Assembly: GCA_016200325.1 (NCBI GenBank)
Contig: JACQEZ010000020.1
Location: forward strand, 405,648 to 469,647
Direction: 5' to 3'
Origin: Candidatus Manganitrophaceae bacterium
GTDB lineage: Bacteria; Nitrospirota; Nitrospiria; SBBL01; Manganitrophaceae
DNA: 64,000 nt
A model generated the notes under the pieces. It made no database searches. It worked only from the letters and a program-made list of their open reading frames with translations, and was not told where the DNA came from. A program made the translations under genes and the position numbers. This document shows positions 63,770-64,000 of this stretch, in pieces. Every line of letters starts with the position of its first letter. Within the stretch, counting starts at the first letter, position 1.

Positions 63770-64000
63770 GGGCTTTGGCCCCGGACCCCTACTGCATTAA
63801 GGTCGTGGGGTTTTACCCCACCCCCCACCGTGGGGGCCGACTGCCCGGCCCCCTCTACCCTCCGGGCACAGGCGGCCCTCCCCGTGCAGCCGGGGGGAGA
63901 TCCCCCCCGCTCCCCCCTTACGGTCACAACTTGTACCACGCGCGGGAGAGCACCGCGGATGGTACTTCGACAGGTGACCTGATTCGGTCGATAGAACGTC
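63770..64000 (-). repeat. GC-rich hairpin-rich dispersed repeat, copy 2 (may continue beyond the window)
   Basis: On the minus strand it repeats copy 1: CAGGTCACC, the palindromic block with CATCCGCGGTGC and CGCGCGTGGTACAAG, GTGACCGT, then G/C stems to GGGGCCAAAGCCCC-like hairpins. It is inverted relative to copy 1. The 326 bases after the kinase (63675-64000) hold nothing else. Short ORFs here are shadows of the repeat. Confidence 0.75.

Noticed and set aside
1..64000. tRNA, rRNA, CRISPR arrays, prophage genes
   Set aside because: None could be recognised by reading both strands; a dedicated tRNA or covariance search was not possible here.

Overview
The window comes from a Gram-negative (diderm) bacterium of moderately high GC. 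It encodes outer-membrane beta-barrels, lipoproteins with lipobox cysteines, TonB-ExbB-ExbD and a TonB-dependent receptor. The mix of housekeeping genes (ThyX-like protein, ClpC, a stand-alone AccB/AccC pair, YicC-RemA-Gmk-RpoZ-CoaBC) and frequent GTG/TTG starts with translational coupling fit a Nitrospirota-like lineage. That placement is an inference from gene content, not from a marker-gene tree. No rRNA, tRNA or CRISPR array was seen.

Layout. 0-9.3 kb: a partial FAD oxidoreductase, a ThyX-like protein, a metallo-beta-lactamase-fold hydrolase, a histone-deacetylase-like protein, SerB, a two-domain SagB-type oxidoreductase coupled to a Nudix hydrolase and a lipoprotein, and a YggX-like protein. 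9.35-18.3 kb: a dense housekeeping run that begins at a perfect-consensus sigma70 promoter: yicC, remA, gmk, rpoZ, coaBC, a TPR protein, a roadblock protein, aroQ, efp, accB, accC, thiE. 18.3-27.3 kb: a DUF3553-like protein, an HD-GYP response regulator, a minus-strand biotin operon (bioF, a FabG-like reductase, bioD), clpC, a TPR protein and tsaD.

27.5-38.5 kb is an envelope locus. It holds a TPR protein fused to a beta-barrel, a DUF1302-type barrel, a 1304-residue lipoprotein that carries a probable seven-bladed propeller inside repeated Ig-like modules, and then tonB-exbB-exbD. 38.6-46.1 kb looks like a metal-acquisition locus. It holds a TonB-dependent receptor, small Cys- and His-rich proteins, a cluster 9 metal-binding protein, NikR, and an ABC ATPase and permease, with a frameshifted His-rich gene and an IS630-type transposase remnant. 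Together these could move a divalent metal, possibly nickel, from outside the cell to the cytoplasm.

46.1-49.6 kb (minus strand) holds a secreted HExxH metallopeptidase lipoprotein, a small exported companion and a D-2-hydroxyacid dehydrogenase. 50.2-63.7 kb holds an orphan oligopeptide-binding protein, a complete Kdp potassium system (a leader-type small ORF, kdpF-A-B-C-D-E) with a candidate KdpE-type promoter, and an orphan CHASE-PAS histidine kinase. This last segment is bracketed by inverted copies of a GC-rich, hairpin-rich dispersed repeat, and a partial third copy lies inside it.
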